Source: Pseudomonadota bacterium
Lineage (GTDB): Bacteria; Pseudomonadota; Alphaproteobacteria; Micropepsales; Micropepsaceae
DNA length: 12,746 bases
Assembly: GCA_021817355.1 (NCBI GenBank)
Contig: JAKAVI010000459.1
Location: 1 to 12,746 of the forward strand
Reading direction: 5' to 3'
Positions within the stretch are counted from its first letter, which is position 1, and each line of letters begins with the position of its first letter. Shown in pieces: positions 1 to 7,525 of this stretch. Under the pieces are notes generated by a model. It did no database searches, had not been told where the DNA came from, and saw nothing but the letters and a program-made list of their open reading frames with translations. The translations under genes were made by a program, and so were the position numbers.

Positions 1-1199
1 GCGCCACCAATCCTACCGATGGAAGATGCCACCCCGAAGCCTGAACCCCGGAGTTCGGTTGGAAACACCTCGGAAATATAGGTATAGACGCCGGCATAGG
101 TACCATTCATGAAGAAAGACATGAATATGCCGGCGATTAGCACAGTAGTGCCCGCGTGGGACATTGTCATGGCAATGGCGGAGACACCGCCGAGTATCAA
201 AAAACACGATATACTAAGTTGGCGGCCAACCTTATCATTTATCCATGCCGCAGCATAATATCCGGGAATTTGTGCGAGGTATATCGCTATCGAATACGAA
301 AAGCTCTTGGTGATAGTAAGGCCGTTTTCGACAAGCAGCGTCGGAATCCATGTAAAAAACGCATAGTACGTAAAGGTAATTGTCAGAAAAAGAATCCATG
401 ACATAGCAGTAATTCGAGCAAGCTTCTTGGACCATAATGCCAAGAAATTTGAACTGAAAGTTCCTTGTTGCATTGTCCGAGGCGGGACCACGTCTTCTGG
501 TGGGAAGGCCGGAAGGGGGCCAACCCGATTCTGAAACTCGCGTTCCATTTTATCAAGCACCGCTTCGGCTTCGCCCACCCTCGCCCGGCAGTCCAGCCAG
601 CGCGGCGATTCCGGCAGCGCGCGCCTCCACCAGAGCAGCATTAGAACCGGAAGGGCAGTGATTATAATGACGTAACGCCATCCATTGTGCAGCGGTGGTA
701 CAACGAAATATCCGAGGAGTGCAGCAGCAACAAAGCCGAATGAGAAAAACCCGGCCAGTGAGCCGGTGAAACGTCCACGGTACTGACGTGCAACAAATTC
801 AGAAAGGTATGGGGCAACAATCGCGCTTTCAGCACCTCCACCAACGCCAGCAACGATTCGAAAGATGAAAAAGGCCTGCCAAGAGTGCACAAGCGCACTC
901 CCGAACGCGGCGGCGCAATAGATACTCAGCGCCCACATCATGATCACCCGACGTCCTATCAGGTCGCCCATCATCCCGGCCGAGAAAGCACCAAAAAAAT
1001 ATCCAATCAGGGGGGAGCTTCCTAGAAGTCCAACTTCAAAGCTGTTGAGACCCCAACGCACCTTGAGTACGGGCAGCACAAAAGCAATGACCGCTAGCTC
1101 CATCGCAGCGAACGTGTATCCAAGTCCGCCTATCAACAGAAGACGGCGATGAAACGAATAGAACGGAAGCCGTTCTATTCTCATTGAGATTGATATCAT
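1..1199 (-). CDS. MFS metabolite/sugar-type transporter, partial (C-terminus beyond left edge)
   Basis: An inner-membrane, probably proton-coupled, solute transporter of the major facilitator superfamily; the first 399 residues are visible and the frame runs off the left edge. Domain order is TM1 (about 20-45), TM2 (about 55-76), the loop 2-3 motif GDLIGRR (78-84), TM3-TM6, then PESPRWL (196-202) at the end of the N-terminal half, typical of the sugar-porter/NiaP-like branch. The second-half copy NDKVGRQ is at 321-327, and EVFPTELRGSGFG (377-389) matches the conserved loop 10-11 segment. The start is ATG at 1199 because GGGAG (1208-1212) lies 8 nt upstream; the ATG at 1184 has no such signal. 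A perfect TATAAT lies about 90 bp upstream, so it probably has its own promoter. Wobble positions are more A/T-rich than in the operons to its right, which suggests separate acquisition. The substrate cannot be told; an aromatic acid, nicotinate or sugar are all possible. Confidence 0.9.
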   Translation of the reverse strand, partial: MISISMRIERLPFYSFHRRLLLIGGLGYTFAAMELAVIAFVLPVLKVRWGLNSFEVGLLGSSPLIGYFFGAFSAGMMGDLIGRRVIMMWALSIYCAAAFGSALVHSWQAFFIFRIVAGVGGGAESAIVAPYLSEFVARQYRGRFTGSLAGFFSFGFVAAALLGYFVVPPLHNGWRYVIIITALPVLMLLWWRRALPESPRWLDCRARVGEAEAVLDKMEREFQNRVGPLPAFPPEDVVPPRTMQQGTFSSNFLALWSKKLARITAMSWILFLTITFTYYAFFTWIPTLLVENGLTITKSFSYSIAIYLAQIPGYYAAAWINDKVGRQLSISCFLILGGVSAIAMTMSHAGTTVLIAGIFMSFFMNGTYAGVYTYISEVFPTELRGSGFGVASSIGRIGG

Positions 1200-1233
1200 A
1201 CTCTTAACTCCCGACCCAACTATGTTCATGGAT

Positions 1234-1266
1234 CACTTTTACGAAGTGCCACTTAGATAAGCACTT
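1234..1266. repeat. Cluster of four CACTT/AAGTG half-sites
   Basis: On the plus strand CACTT occurs at 1234-1238, 1250-1254 and 1262-1266, and its complement AAGTG at 1244-1248. The cluster sits between the candidate -10 box and the start of the MFS gene, where a repressor operator or leader structure would be expected. Role not known. Confidence 0.4.
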
Positions 1267-1287
1267 TGATATGAAGACCATCATCCG

Positions 1288-1293
1288 ATTATA
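1288..1293 (-). promoter_or_regulatory. Candidate -10 box (TATAAT) for the MFS gene
   Basis: The minus strand carries a perfect TATAAT ending 89 nt before the ATG at 1199. The hexamers 16-18 nt further upstream (GTGATT, GGTGAT, TGGTGA) match TTGACA poorly, so an activator may be needed or the match may be chance. The predicted leader of about 80 nt contains the CACTT/AAGTG cluster at 1234-1266. Confidence 0.35.
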
Positions 1294-1416
1294 CTGACAG
1301 GCTTGAACGAATCACCACCGACAAAAAGGCCGTCCTTACGCGCGGTCACGGGGGCCAGATGGGGTGGCGAGCTATAGAGGTCAGAACAGTGTGATTGGAA
1401 AGGTCCAGGCCGGATC

Positions 1417-1437
1417 AAAAAGCCCTTCATCAGGCTC
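1417..1437 (-). terminator. Weak terminator-like hairpin
   Basis: On the minus strand AGCC, an 8-nt loop and GGCT are followed directly by a run of five T. The stem is only 4 bp (5 with a G-T pair), so it may be coincidental. Its position, downstream of the ABC operon and upstream of the candidate MFS promoter, is where a terminator would make sense. Confidence 0.2.
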
Positions 1438-1575
1438 AGTTTAGGACGAAAACCGCGATATGCCCTCCAGTATCGCGACACTATGGGCAATCGTAGGCAC
1501 GTTGAATACCATGGCAGAGGCTGCAACTCCGTGCGAAGCAAGGTCGCCCAAACAGACACCGCAGTAAAGGCCGGT

Positions 1576-1603
1576 CTCACATGGTGAGCGAGCTTGCGAA
1601 GCT
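1576..1603. repeat. Two adjacent 13-bp inverted repeats
   Basis: CTCAC-ATG-GTGAG (1576-1588) and AGCTT-GCG-AAGCT (1591-1603) are each perfect 5-bp-arm dyads with a 3-nt centre, separated by 2 bp. They could be paired operator sites, a small double hairpin or a remnant of a mobile-element end. No function is evident. Confidence 0.45.
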
Positions 1604-1864
1604 AGGAGAAAGCCGGAAGCGCGTGATTGAGACATGTCTGCCAAAACATCTGGCACCCCGCGGCTTTGGCCGCGCATCGTCGCTAAGTACCAGACGGCTT
1701 TCTGGCCCTCGCAAATGAGACGGTGGCGAAGATGGATTTATAGATCAATGACACAAAGGAACCCGCTGCAGATCAAGCTTGTGGTTACATCATGGACACG
1801 CAAGATGGTGGCTGCACTGATCCAGAGAAAAAGACGACATTACGCCCGCCGCCGGCAGCTGGGT

Positions 1865-3001
1865 TCAATCGAGTGATTTGTGAAAGCGCAGTACGCTAAG
1901 ACCCAGCAGCCCAGCGGCGAGCAGCGCCAGCGCCAGCAGATCAGGCCACAGCACTGCAACCCCCACACCCTTGAGAAACACCGCCCGGATCACCACCAGG
2001 AAGTAGCGCAGCGGATTGATGTAGGTGAACCATTGCAACCATGTCGGCATGGCCGCGATCGGAAACGCAAAACCCGACAAGATGAACAGCGGATTGATCA
2101 GGAAGAAATTAAGCGCAAACGCCTGCTGCTGGGTACGCGACAAAGTCGAAAGCAGCAGCCCAAGGCCAAGGGCCGCCAGTAAAAACAATGCCGCGCCGAG
2201 CAGCATCACCAGTGGATTTCCGACGAATGGAACGTCGAACCACAGTATGCCGAAGGCGCTTACCAGCGTCACGTCGCCGAGCCCAATCAGAAAGAAAGGC
2301 ACAGTCTTGCCGAGGATAAACTCCACGGGCCGGATCGGACTAACCATGATTTGTTCTAGGGTTCCGACCTCACGTTCCCGCACGATCGCAAAGGCAGTGA
2401 GGCTGACTACCTGCAAAAGTGTGATGGTGCCGATCACGCCGGGGATGAAAAACCACGTGTCTTCCAGACCTTCATTGAACCACGGTCGTTCCTCCAGCGA
2501 CACTTGCACCGCGGGAACCGCGGCAGTGACCGCCGTGGCCGGATGGACCAGTGCTGTCTGCTCGGCCTGATAGAGCGCCACAATCTGCTCGACATAGCCG
2601 AGCGCAATCAGTGATGTGTTAGAATTGGTGCCGTCGACGATCACTTGCAGTGGCGCGGTTTGCCCATTGGCAAGGTCCTTGGCAAACCCGGCATGGATGA
2701 CGATCGCCACCACTGCGCGGTCGCTGTCGATGGCGCGCGTGATCTGGCTCTGCCGGTGCGCGACATCGACAATATCGAACCTACCGGTTGCAGCGAAGTG
2801 GGAGATCAGGCCGCGGCTCGCCTGACTGTTGTCCAGATCCAGAACCGCAGTTGCCACATGGTGCACGGTGAAGGTGGCGGCGTAGCCGAATACCAGCATC
2901 TGGATCAGCAGCGGTACGAACAGGCGGAACATCGCCCACGGGTCGCGTCGGAGTTCCAAAAACTCCTTCATCAGCATGACCTGGATCCGCTCGAACATCA
3001 T
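1865..3001 (-). CDS. ABC-2 type exporter permease (second permease, YbhR/YhhJ-like)
   Basis: Membrane subunit of a tandem ABC-2 exporter, 378 residues. It has the family plan: an N-terminal amphipathic stretch carrying KEFLELRRDP (12-21), TM1 at about 24-45, a large periplasmic domain (about 46-180), then five TM segments (about 185-205, 235-255, 263-285, 297-318, 350-370). Landmarks are WFNEG (174-178), the cytosolic segment EREVGTLEQIMVSPIRPVEF (209-228) before TM3, and NPLRYF near 329-334. Its ATG follows the TGA of the preceding permease with no gap (TGAATGATG), so translation is probably coupled; the second ATG at 2998 would lose one residue. It is the last gene of the five-gene operon. 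By family knowledge it should pair with the other permease, both 378 residues long, to form the membrane channel. Confidence 0.92.
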   Translation of the reverse strand: MMFERIQVMLMKEFLELRRDPWAMFRLFVPLLIQMLVFGYAATFTVHHVATAVLDLDNSQASRGLISHFAATGRFDIVDVAHRQSQITRAIDSDRAVVAIVIHAGFAKDLANGQTAPLQVIVDGTNSNTSLIALGYVEQIVALYQAEQTALVHPATAVTAAVPAVQVSLEERPWFNEGLEDTWFFIPGVIGTITLLQVVSLTAFAIVREREVGTLEQIMVSPIRPVEFILGKTVPFFLIGLGDVTLVSAFGILWFDVPFVGNPLVMLLGAALFLLAALGLGLLLSTLSRTQQQAFALNFFLINPLFILSGFAFPIAAMPTWLQWFTYINPLRYFLVVIRAVFLKGVGVAVLWPDLLALALLAAGLLGLSVLRFHKSLD

Positions 3002-4138
3002 TCAGTCCAGTCGCTTTCGGAAGGCACGCGCGGCCAGCCACAGCACGGCCACAGCATAGATCACAAGCCCGAGCACCGGACCGATCAGTTCGACAAGGCC
3101 GCTACCCTTGAGGAACACCGCGCGCAGGATGGTGACGAAGTAACGCGGATAGACCAGCAGCGACAGAAAACGGATAGGCGCTGGCATCTGGTCGATCGGG
3201 AAGGTGTAGCCCGACAGCAGTGTGGTTGGCAGCATGGTCACCAGCAGTGCGACCTGGCTGGCACCGAGCTGGCTGCGAACCCGCACCGAAATCAGGTAGC
3301 CGATCGCCAGCACCACCACGATGAACAGTGCGGTGGTAAACAGCAGAGTGCCGACGCCACCGCGGAACGGCACGCCGAACCAGTAGACTGCCGCTAGCAG
3401 GCAGAAACTCGCATCGACCACACCGATCAAAAAATAGGGCAGCAGCTTGCCCGCCATCATTTCGAATGGCGTCACCGGGGTGGAGACGAGTTGTTCCATC
3501 GTACCACGCTCCCACTCGCGCGCTATGGTCAGCGAGGTCAGCTGCGCGCCGACCAGGGCGAGGATCACAGCGACCACCCCGGGGATGATGAAGAACCGGC
3601 TCTCCAGCCCCTGGTTGAACCAGACCTGCGGTTCCACGTCGACCACTCCTACGCCCGACGGGCGGATGCCGCGTGCCGCGCGCCACCGTGCATCGAGATC
3701 GGCGGTGACCTGCGCAACCACACCCTGGGCGTAACCCATGGCAATGTTGGTGGTATTGGTGTCGGTGGCATCGAACACAATCTGCAATGGCCCAGTGCCG
3801 GTGCTCGCCATCCGGCGTGAGAAATCGGCTGGAATGACGACAGCGCCAATGCAGGACGCGCGGTCCATCGCCCGACTAACTGCGCGATCGCTGTTGAGTG
3901 TGGCGGTGATCGCGAACCAGCCGGAAGCGACGAAGCGCTCCACCACCGCGCGGCTCGCCTGGTTATTCTCCTGGTCGAATACACAGAGCGGCACATGGCG
4001 GATGTCGAGGCTCACGCCGTATCCGAGCATCACCATCTGCATCAGCGGCATCAGCAGCGCAATCGCTAGACTGCGCGGATCACGCCACACCTGCAGCATC
4101 TCCTTGAAGGCAAGCGCTAGGATCCGGCGCAGACTCAT
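3002..4138 (-). CDS. ABC-2 type exporter permease (first permease, YbhS-like)
   Basis: Membrane subunit of the same exporter, 378 residues. It has LAFKEMLQVWRDP (9-21), TM1 (about 22-42), a periplasmic domain (about 43-185) with WFNQGLESRFFIIPG (173-187), the conserved cytosolic stretch EWERGTMEQLVSTPVTPFE (208-226), and four to five more TM helices ending near 370. YPRYF (330-334) matches the equivalent motif in the partner permease. An upstream in-frame ATG at 4378 would add 80 arginine-rich residues read antisense-like through the ATPase gene, so it is rejected. The ATG at 4138 forms an ATGA overlap with the ATPase stop and begins the family-typical MSLRRILALAFKE. Even the tandem gene pair has the same length, consistent with an old duplication and a heterodimer. 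Confidence 0.93.
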   Translation of the reverse strand: MSLRRILALAFKEMLQVWRDPRSLAIALLMPLMQMVMLGYGVSLDIRHVPLCVFDQENNQASRAVVERFVASGWFAITATLNSDRAVSRAMDRASCIGAVVIPADFSRRMASTGTGPLQIVFDATDTNTTNIAMGYAQGVVAQVTADLDARWRAARGIRPSGVGVVDVEPQVWFNQGLESRFFIIPGVVAVILALVGAQLTSLTIAREWERGTMEQLVSTPVTPFEMMAGKLLPYFLIGVVDASFCLLAAVYWFGVPFRGGVGTLLFTTALFIVVVLAIGYLISVRVRSQLGASQVALLVTMLPTTLLSGYTFPIDQMPAPIRFLSLLVYPRYFVTILRAVFLKGSGLVELIGPVLGLVIYAVAVLWLAARAFRKRLD

Positions 4139-5088
4139 GGTGCCAGAATGTCCCGCGTACGGCCAGCGACCAGACGCACGAAGACGTCCTCGAGACTGGC
4201 CGCGATTGGCTGGGCAACGCCGGCATGGACCCCGCGCGCCGCGAGGAAGCCAGGCAGATCCGCTGCTGCCAGCCCGCCGGCGCTCAGCAACACGTGCAGC
4301 TGGTCGCCGAAGATCGCCGCCTCCGCGATGCCAGGCGCGCCGTGCAACGCGACCAGCGCGGCGCCAAGCGGTGCGCACTCCAGCGTCACCAGCGTACCAC
4401 CAAGCTCGCGTCGGCGCAGTTCGCCGGGGCTGCCGAGGGCAACCAGGCGGCCGTGATCAATCAGGGCGATGCGATTGCAGTATTCCGCTTCCTCCATGTA
4501 GTGGGTGGAGACCAAGATGGTGATCTGCTCCGCAGCAAGGCGATGGATCAGCTCCCAGAACTGGCGCCGTGCCTGCGGCTCGACGCCGGATGTTGGTTCG
4601 TCGAGGAATAGCACCGGTGGGCGGTGCAGGATCGCGCAGCCCAACGCCAGCCGCTGCTTCCAGCCCCCGGCGAGAGTGCGGACCAGCGTGTCTTCGCGTC
4701 CTTCAAGCCCAGCCATGCTGATCGCGAAGCGCCGGCGTTCGTCATAGAGCGCGTGCGGTACGTGGTAGATGCCGGCGAAGAAGCGTAGGTTCTCGGCTAC
4801 CGTGAGATCGCCATAGAGCGAGAATTTCTGCGACATGTAGCCAATATGCGCACGCACCTGCTCGGCCGCATGCACCACGTCGAAGCCCGCCACCACTGCA
4901 CGCCCTGCACTGGGACGCAACAGCGCGCATAGCATGCGGATGGTGGTGGATTTGCCGGCACCGTTGGGGCCGATGAAACCCACAACCTCTCCGACCGCGA
5001 TCGCAAGATCAAGGTGATCGACCGCTGTGAAGGCCCCAAAATTCTTGGTCAGGCCCTCGGCCAGCACTGCAGGGGCGCCATCCGTCAT
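4135..5088 (-). CDS. ABC exporter ATP-binding protein (second nucleotide-binding subunit)
   Basis: ATPase subunit of 317 residues that powers the tandem ABC-2 exporter at the inner face of the cytoplasmic membrane. Visible motifs are Walker A GPNGAGKST (40-48), Q-loop Q87, signature LAGGWKQ (139-145), Walker B VLFLDE (159-164), D-loop GVEP (168-171) and H-loop H196 in STHYMEEAE. The signature has Ala and Trp where LSGGM would be usual, and the D-loop has Glu for Asp. The C-terminal 80 or so residues are the usual extension of DrrA/YbhF-like ATPases. The gene overlaps both neighbours by 4 bp (ATGA at 5085-5088 and at 4135-4138). In E. coli YbhF and RbbA the equivalent domain is the second half of one polypeptide; here it is a separate gene. 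Confidence 0.94.
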   Translation of the reverse strand: MTDGAPAVLAEGLTKNFGAFTAVDHLDLAIAVGEVVGFIGPNGAGKSTTIRMLCALLRPSAGRAVVAGFDVVHAAEQVRAHIGYMSQKFSLYGDLTVAENLRFFAGIYHVPHALYDERRRFAISMAGLEGREDTLVRTLAGGWKQRLALGCAILHRPPVLFLDEPTSGVEPQARRQFWELIHRLAAEQITILVSTHYMEEAEYCNRIALIDHGRLVALGSPGELRRRELGGTLVTLECAPLGAALVALHGAPGIAEAAIFGDQLHVLLSAGGLAAADLPGFLAARGVHAGVAQPIAASLEDVFVRLVAGRTRDILAP

Positions 5089-6023
5089 GCAGGCGCTCCG
5101 GGACCAAGCAGAGCAACAAACACGTCCTCGATCCCGGGTGTGATCTGGACAATGTCGCCGGGCGCATGGCCGGACGCGGCCAGACGTGCGTGCAGTTCCT
5201 GGATGCGGAGCCCTGCGTCGTCCACCCGCACATGCACCCTGTCGCCCATCAGCAGCAGACCGAGCACACCAGGGGTATCCACCAGTGCATCGCGCATGCC
5301 GCGTGGATCGGCGCCGGTTACCGCGAGCAGCGCGCCCGGCATTGCTTGCTTCAACCGCGCCGGAGTGTCGAGGGCACGGATCCGCCCCTCATGCAACAGC
5401 GCCAGGCGTGAGCAACGCTCCGCCTCGTCCATATAGGCAGTGGAGAGCAGGATGGTGACGCCGCTTTCGCGCAACCCATACAGGATCGCCCAGAAGTCGC
5501 GTCGTGAGACCGGATCAACCCCGGTGGTCGGCTCGTCAAGCAGCAGTACCCGCGGGGTGTGGATCAGGGCGCATACGAGACCGAGCTTCTGCTTCATGCC
5601 GCCCGAAAGCTGTCCCGCCAGGCGGTGCCCGAACTCTCCAAGTCCCGCCGCGGCGAGCAGTTGCGCGCTGCGCTCCCTACGTTCCTTTCCCGATACCGCA
5701 AACAAGGTGGCGTAAAAGAAGATGTTCTCCGCCACGGTCATGTCTTCATACAGGCCGAAACGCTGCGGCATATAGCTGAGATGCAGCTTGGCGCGTTCCG
5801 GGTCGTCACGCACGTCGATGCCATCGAGCGCTATCTTGCCCGCGTCGGGGCTGAGCACGCCGGCCAGCATGCGCATGATTGTGGTCTTGCCCGCTCCATC
5901 CGGCCCGACCAGGCCAAAGATCTCGCCCTGTGCGACCGAGAAGCTGACCCCGCGTACCGCTTCGACCGGGCCGAAGCGCCGGGTGAGACTGTCGGCAAAC
6001 ACCGCGGCGGGGGCTTGGGGCAT
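5085..6023 (-). CDS. ABC exporter ATP-binding protein (first nucleotide-binding subunit)
   Basis: ATPase subunit of 312 residues. Motifs are Walker A GPDGAGKTT (40-48), Q-loop Q87, a fully canonical signature LSGGMKQ (139-145), Walker B VLLLDE (159-164), D-loop GVDP (168-171) and switch region STAYMDEAERC (194-204), where Ala196 replaces the H-loop histidine. From memory, the first half of YbhF/YhiH-type proteins has the same STAYMDEAERC, so this is a family trait rather than decay. Motif numbering matches the second ATPase exactly, consistent with duplication. It starts 2 bp after the adaptor's TAG and ends in an ATGA overlap with the second ATPase. It probably forms a heterodimer with that subunit. 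Confidence 0.94.
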   Translation of the reverse strand: MPQAPAAVFADSLTRRFGPVEAVRGVSFSVAQGEIFGLVGPDGAGKTTIMRMLAGVLSPDAGKIALDGIDVRDDPERAKLHLSYMPQRFGLYEDMTVAENIFFYATLFAVSGKERRERSAQLLAAAGLGEFGHRLAGQLSGGMKQKLGLVCALIHTPRVLLLDEPTTGVDPVSRRDFWAILYGLRESGVTILLSTAYMDEAERCSRLALLHEGRIRALDTPARLKQAMPGALLAVTGADPRGMRDALVDTPGVLGLLLMGDRVHVRVDDAGLRIQELHARLAASGHAPGDIVQITPGIEDVFVALLGPGAPA

Positions 6024-6025
6024 CG

Positions 6026-7090
6026 CTACCGTCCGGCCGGCAGCAAGGCGATCCGCGCGTCGGCCGGCATCCCCGGCAGCAGCTCGTGCGTCGGGTTGTC
6101 GATGTCGATGCGAATCCGATAGACCAGTGTCACACGCTCAGCATGTGTCTCCACGGTTTTCGGCGTGAACTCGGCTTCGGGCGAGATGAAGCCGATGCGG
6201 CCGTGGTAGATGTGGCCTGGATAGGTATCGGTGGTGACATCGACTGCCTCGCCGAGGCGAACCTTGCCGAGATCGGGCTCATTGACATAGGCCCGCAGCC
6301 AGACATGGTCGAGGTCATCGAGGGTGAAGATCGCCACTCCGGGAGCAGCCAGTTCACCGAGTTCTGCCTCGCGCACCGAGATCACGCCGCTGAACGGGGC
6401 ACGCAGCGTGGTGTAGGACAAGGTGACACGATCCAGACTGAGCTTTGACTGGTCGGCAGCGAGGGTCGCCCGGGCCAGGACGATATTGTCCTCGGCGACC
6501 CGCACCAGGGCCTGATCGCGGGCCAGCGTGGCAGCCGACTGCGCGGCAGCGGTGAAGGCCAGATCGCGGTTCTGGTGTGATACCGCTTTGCGCTTCACCA
6601 ACGCCTCGGCGCGGGCGTAGTCGCGCTGCTTCTCGGCCAGATCGTAGCGGTCGCTGATCACGGTATGCTGCGCGGCAGCCAGCGTGTTGCCGGCCACCGT
6701 CACCTGTGCCGCGGCAACGGCCAGATTGGCCTGATCGATACCAACCTGGTGCTGATAGACACGCGCGTCGACCCGGGCCAGCACCGTGCCTGCGGCGACG
6801 CGCGCGCCTTCGTCGAAAGGAAGAGTTACAATCGGAGCCGCGACCTGGGTAAAGCTCAGGACGCTCTGGTGCGCCTCAATGTTTCCGGAGACCTCGACCG
6901 TGGCAGCAGGCGCCGCACCGAAAAGAAAACGCCGCGCTGGCGGCCAGTACCAAACTGCCGTGCCGACACCGAGCACAAGCACTGTCAGCACAGTGCCGAG
7001 CAGCAACAACTGGCGCCGGCTCACCCGAGCGGTCCCCAGAAGGGGAGGCCCAGTGGCTTGGCCGGTGGCACGATGGGGCTGCCGCGCCAT
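6026..7090 (-). CDS. HlyD-family periplasmic adaptor (YbhG-like membrane fusion protein)
   Basis: Adaptor that links an inner-membrane exporter to an outer-membrane channel. It has one N-terminal TM helix (about 28-47 of the 354-residue reading), a first lipoyl half (about 65-112, with PFDEGARVAAGTVLARVD at 91-108), a long helical hairpin (about 113-225), the second lipoyl half with APFSGVISVREAELGELAAPG (231-251), and a beta-barrel with VWLRAYV (263-269) and EFTPKTVET (307-315), the last two closely matching E. coli YbhG. The start is uncertain. ATG 7090 gives 354 residues, whereas GTG 7024 gives 332, equal to YbhG, begins (V/M)SRRQLLLLG right before the TM helix, and has GGGGA 8 nt upstream. 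No TolC-type gene is in the window, so the outer-membrane partner must be encoded elsewhere. Confidence 0.92.
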   Translation of the reverse strand: MARQPHRATGQATGPPLLGTARVSRRQLLLLGTVLTVLVLGVGTAVWYWPPARRFLFGAAPAATVEVSGNIEAHQSVLSFTQVAAPIVTLPFDEGARVAAGTVLARVDARVYQHQVGIDQANLAVAAAQVTVAGNTLAAAQHTVISDRYDLAEKQRDYARAEALVKRKAVSHQNRDLAFTAAAQSAATLARDQALVRVAEDNIVLARATLAADQSKLSLDRVTLSYTTLRAPFSGVISVREAELGELAAPGVAIFTLDDLDHVWLRAYVNEPDLGKVRLGEAVDVTTDTYPGHIYHGRIGFISPEAEFTPKTVETHAERVTLVYRIRIDIDNPTHELLPGMPADARIALLPAGR

Positions 7091-7525
7091 CGCGCGATCC
7101 CCGGTCCGGGCAGGTCCTTGCGTTCATCCATGCATCGCTCCGTTTGTCCCATCCGTAGGTGTGCAGCACCCGGACGACGTTGACGTGGATCAACCCCGCG
7201 CTCAAGACCGGATACAGCCACCGCGCGGTCGATCAAGGTCAGCCCACCTATAACAGCTGCGACGATACATTGGGCTGCCTTGCGCGGACAGTCGGAAGGC
7301 ATTGCGGATTGCGGACGGGATTGCCCGGTCCCCACCGACACCGACCTGTGCTCCTCAACCAGAGCGGAACTCGGCTGCGGCGACGTCCTCCATGCGCGAC
7401 CCACCACCGACACGGTCGATGGGTGCTGGGGCGACCGGAAGAATTCGGATTTCCTGAGACAAGGCATGACCACGTTCGCGGGTCCGTCCACAGCCTCTGA
7501 AAAGGTAAAGCTCATGGTCTGTTGG
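7091..7525. other. 435-bp gap between DHA2 exporter and adaptor; one long unassigned frame
   Basis: Flanked by minus-strand genes. I see no strong promoter or terminator. One minus-strand frame stays open through the whole gap: from ATG 7515 (or TTG 7533) to a TGA at 7023-7021, inside the annotated adaptor start. The predicted product of about 164-170 residues is rich in Ser, Pro and Arg, has no domain I recognise, and has no good ribosome site at the ATG. Its stop would form a GTGA overlap with the alternative adaptor start at 7024. The gap also has a direct repeat CCGCAAT-CCGCAAT on the minus strand (about 7298-7311). It may be a leader, a decayed gene or a novel small gene. Confidence 0.4.

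Larger units (their letters stand above)
1200..1864. other. 665-bp stretch without a recognisable intact gene; possible gene remnant
   Basis: This lies between the end of the ABC exporter operon and the MFS gene, both on the minus strand. Open frames are short and overlap one another: minus 1281-1580 and 1441-1677, and plus 1581-1718 and 1634-1876. None gives a family I recognise. Two minus-frame stretches look protein-like, one ending VFNVPTIAHSVAILEGISRF just before the stop near 1441, and another containing PVTARKDGLFVGGDSFKPV near 1290-1350. They are in different frames, so a frameshifted remnant of a minus-strand gene is possible. The stretch also holds the candidate promoter, the half-site cluster, a weak terminator-like hairpin and two adjacent dyads listed separately. 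Confidence 0.5.

Noticed and set aside
194..204. Loss of the H-loop histidine in ATPase 1 as a sign of pseudogenisation (positions are residues of the protein encoded at 5085-6023)
   Set aside because: All other motifs are intact and, as I recall, the first ATPase half of YbhF/YhiH-type proteins has the same STAYMDEAERC; it is a family trait.
2645..3397. 250-codon plus-strand open frame across the two permease genes
   Set aside because: Antisense shadow of strongly supported membrane proteins. Its translation is His/Gln/Arg-rich without domains, as expected opposite GC-rich coding DNA.
4139..4378. 80-residue N-terminal extension of permease 1
   Set aside because: Arg/Gly-rich out-of-frame reading of ATPase 2; ATG 4138 with an ATGA overlap gives the standard family N-terminus.
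3738..4523. 261-codon plus-strand open frame opposite permease 1 and ATPase 2
   Set aside because: Spans two well-supported genes on the other strand, is Arg/Ser-rich and has no recognisable motif.
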